From contig NZ_CP050854.1 of the NCBI RefSeq assembly GCF_017569925.1, forward strand, positions 558,001-622,000: a stretch of 64,000 nt of DNA. Direction: 5' to 3'. Of the stretch, positions 63,614 to 64,000 are shown in pieces; the first letter of the stretch is position 1, and the number at the start of each line of letters is the position of its first letter. A program made the position numbers and the translations under genes. This DNA is from Brenneria izadpanahii (GTDB taxonomy: Bacteria; Pseudomonadota; Gammaproteobacteria; Enterobacterales; Enterobacteriaceae). The notes beneath the pieces were generated by a model, which had not been told where the DNA came from, ran no database searches, and was given only the letters and a program-made list of their open reading frames with translations.

Positions 63614-64000
63614 CTACAGCGCAATGCTGACGATCAACGGGGCTTCGGAGGATAGTTTACCGGTACGGGCTTTTATCCAGATGCTGCCGTTATCATCAAC
63701 ATAGGCCGCTTCGCCCTGATGCAAAAACAGTTTATCCGTCGAATCCATCATATCGTCCACCCTGGATGCGCCGATAGCGATACGGCGCACGGATCGCCGG
63801 GTTGACCGGATGCGGAAATAGATAAATTCGTGCAACGGATAATCGTATTTTCGCGGGGTAACGCTGATAACCTGTAATTCACCCTCAGCCGCCGAGTGTC
63901 GGCGCTCCTGATGAATATCGATAACGGAAAACTTACCGTCCCGCTCCGCCGAACGCGTCACGCCGCCGTCATCCCAGTATAGCTGGTGATCGCCTGCGGT
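63614..64000 (-). CDS. 3' part of an unrecognised gene, cut by the window edge
   Basis: The last 128 codons of a minus-strand gene whose start lies beyond the window; the frame is open to the edge. The sequence (LYWDDGGVTRSAERDGKFS; SVTPRKYDYPLHEFIYFRI; DDNGSIWIKARTGKLS) looks like a beta-rich domain. LYWDDG followed by a Gly-Lys-Phe stretch recalls the C-terminal beta-sandwich of family 31 glycosidases, which would suit the neighbouring glucoside locus, but this is a weak resemblance. The terminator at 63483 would serve it. Confidence 0.45.
   Translation of the reverse strand, partial: TAGDHQLYWDDGGVTRSAERDGKFSVIDIHQERRHSAAEGELQVISVTPRKYDYPLHEFIYFRIRSTRRSVRRIAIGASRVDDMMDSTDKLFLHQGEAAYVDDNGSIWIKARTGKLSSEAPLIVSIAL

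Overview
The window looks like an enterobacterial chromosome (Enterobacterales; genus not determined). The right end carries an ascG-ascF-ascB beta-glucoside locus whose proteins closely resemble the E. coli ones as I know them, and a glycine tRNA (GCC) serves as an integration hot spot. A possible plant-associated relative of Pectobacterium/Brenneria is only a guess. Base composition changes sharply: an AT-rich accessory region on the left, a markedly GC-rich iron-acquisition block in the middle, and ordinary enteric composition at the right end.

Layout. 0.8-4.15 kb: a defence-type operon made of a structured 5' RNA, a SLATT-like membrane protein and a YVDD reverse transcriptase whose 3' end is split by an IS3-type element. 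4.6-5.5 kb: an unknown AT-rich gene. 5.9-11.8 kb: an island with an intact P4-type integrase at an att site, two paralogous XRE regulators with shared operators, a Ner-like protein, a hairpin-rich stretch, a second tyrosine recombinase, and an RNase A-like toxin with a probable immunity gene. 11.8-16.8 kb: a second att copy, an integrase remnant, and a three-gene operon (PlsC-type acyltransferase, PAP2 phosphatase, PEP-synthase-like phosphotransferase). 17.2 kb: tRNA-Gly with a third copy of the att/integrase leader, which is split by about 2.1 kb of partly decayed metabolic genes. 19.7-56.6 kb: an iron island. 56.8-61.0 kb: ascGFB. 61.5-63.4 kb: a flavin/4Fe-4S enoate reductase. 63.6 kb to the end: the 3' part of an unknown gene.

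The iron island joins two systems. A yersiniabactin-type siderophore set consists of the synthases Irp2 and Irp1, reductase plus thioesterase, salicyl-AMP ligase, a salicylate synthase stub, an AraC regulator, an MFS protein, two ABC half-transporters and a FyuA-like receptor. Between the AraC regulator and irp2 lies a complete hemophore system: HasR-like receptor, HasA-like hemophore and a HasD/HasE/HasF-like type I exporter. From hasR to the salicylate synthase stub all genes lie on the minus strand; the regulator is followed on the plus strand by the uptake genes.

Several frames in this island are interrupted or fused at short G/C runs (irp2, hasA, the reductase/thioesterase junction, the salicylate synthase stub). 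They may be sequence errors or real decay. The salicylate synthase is in any case cut off by a junction with integrase DNA, so salicylate would have to come from elsewhere.
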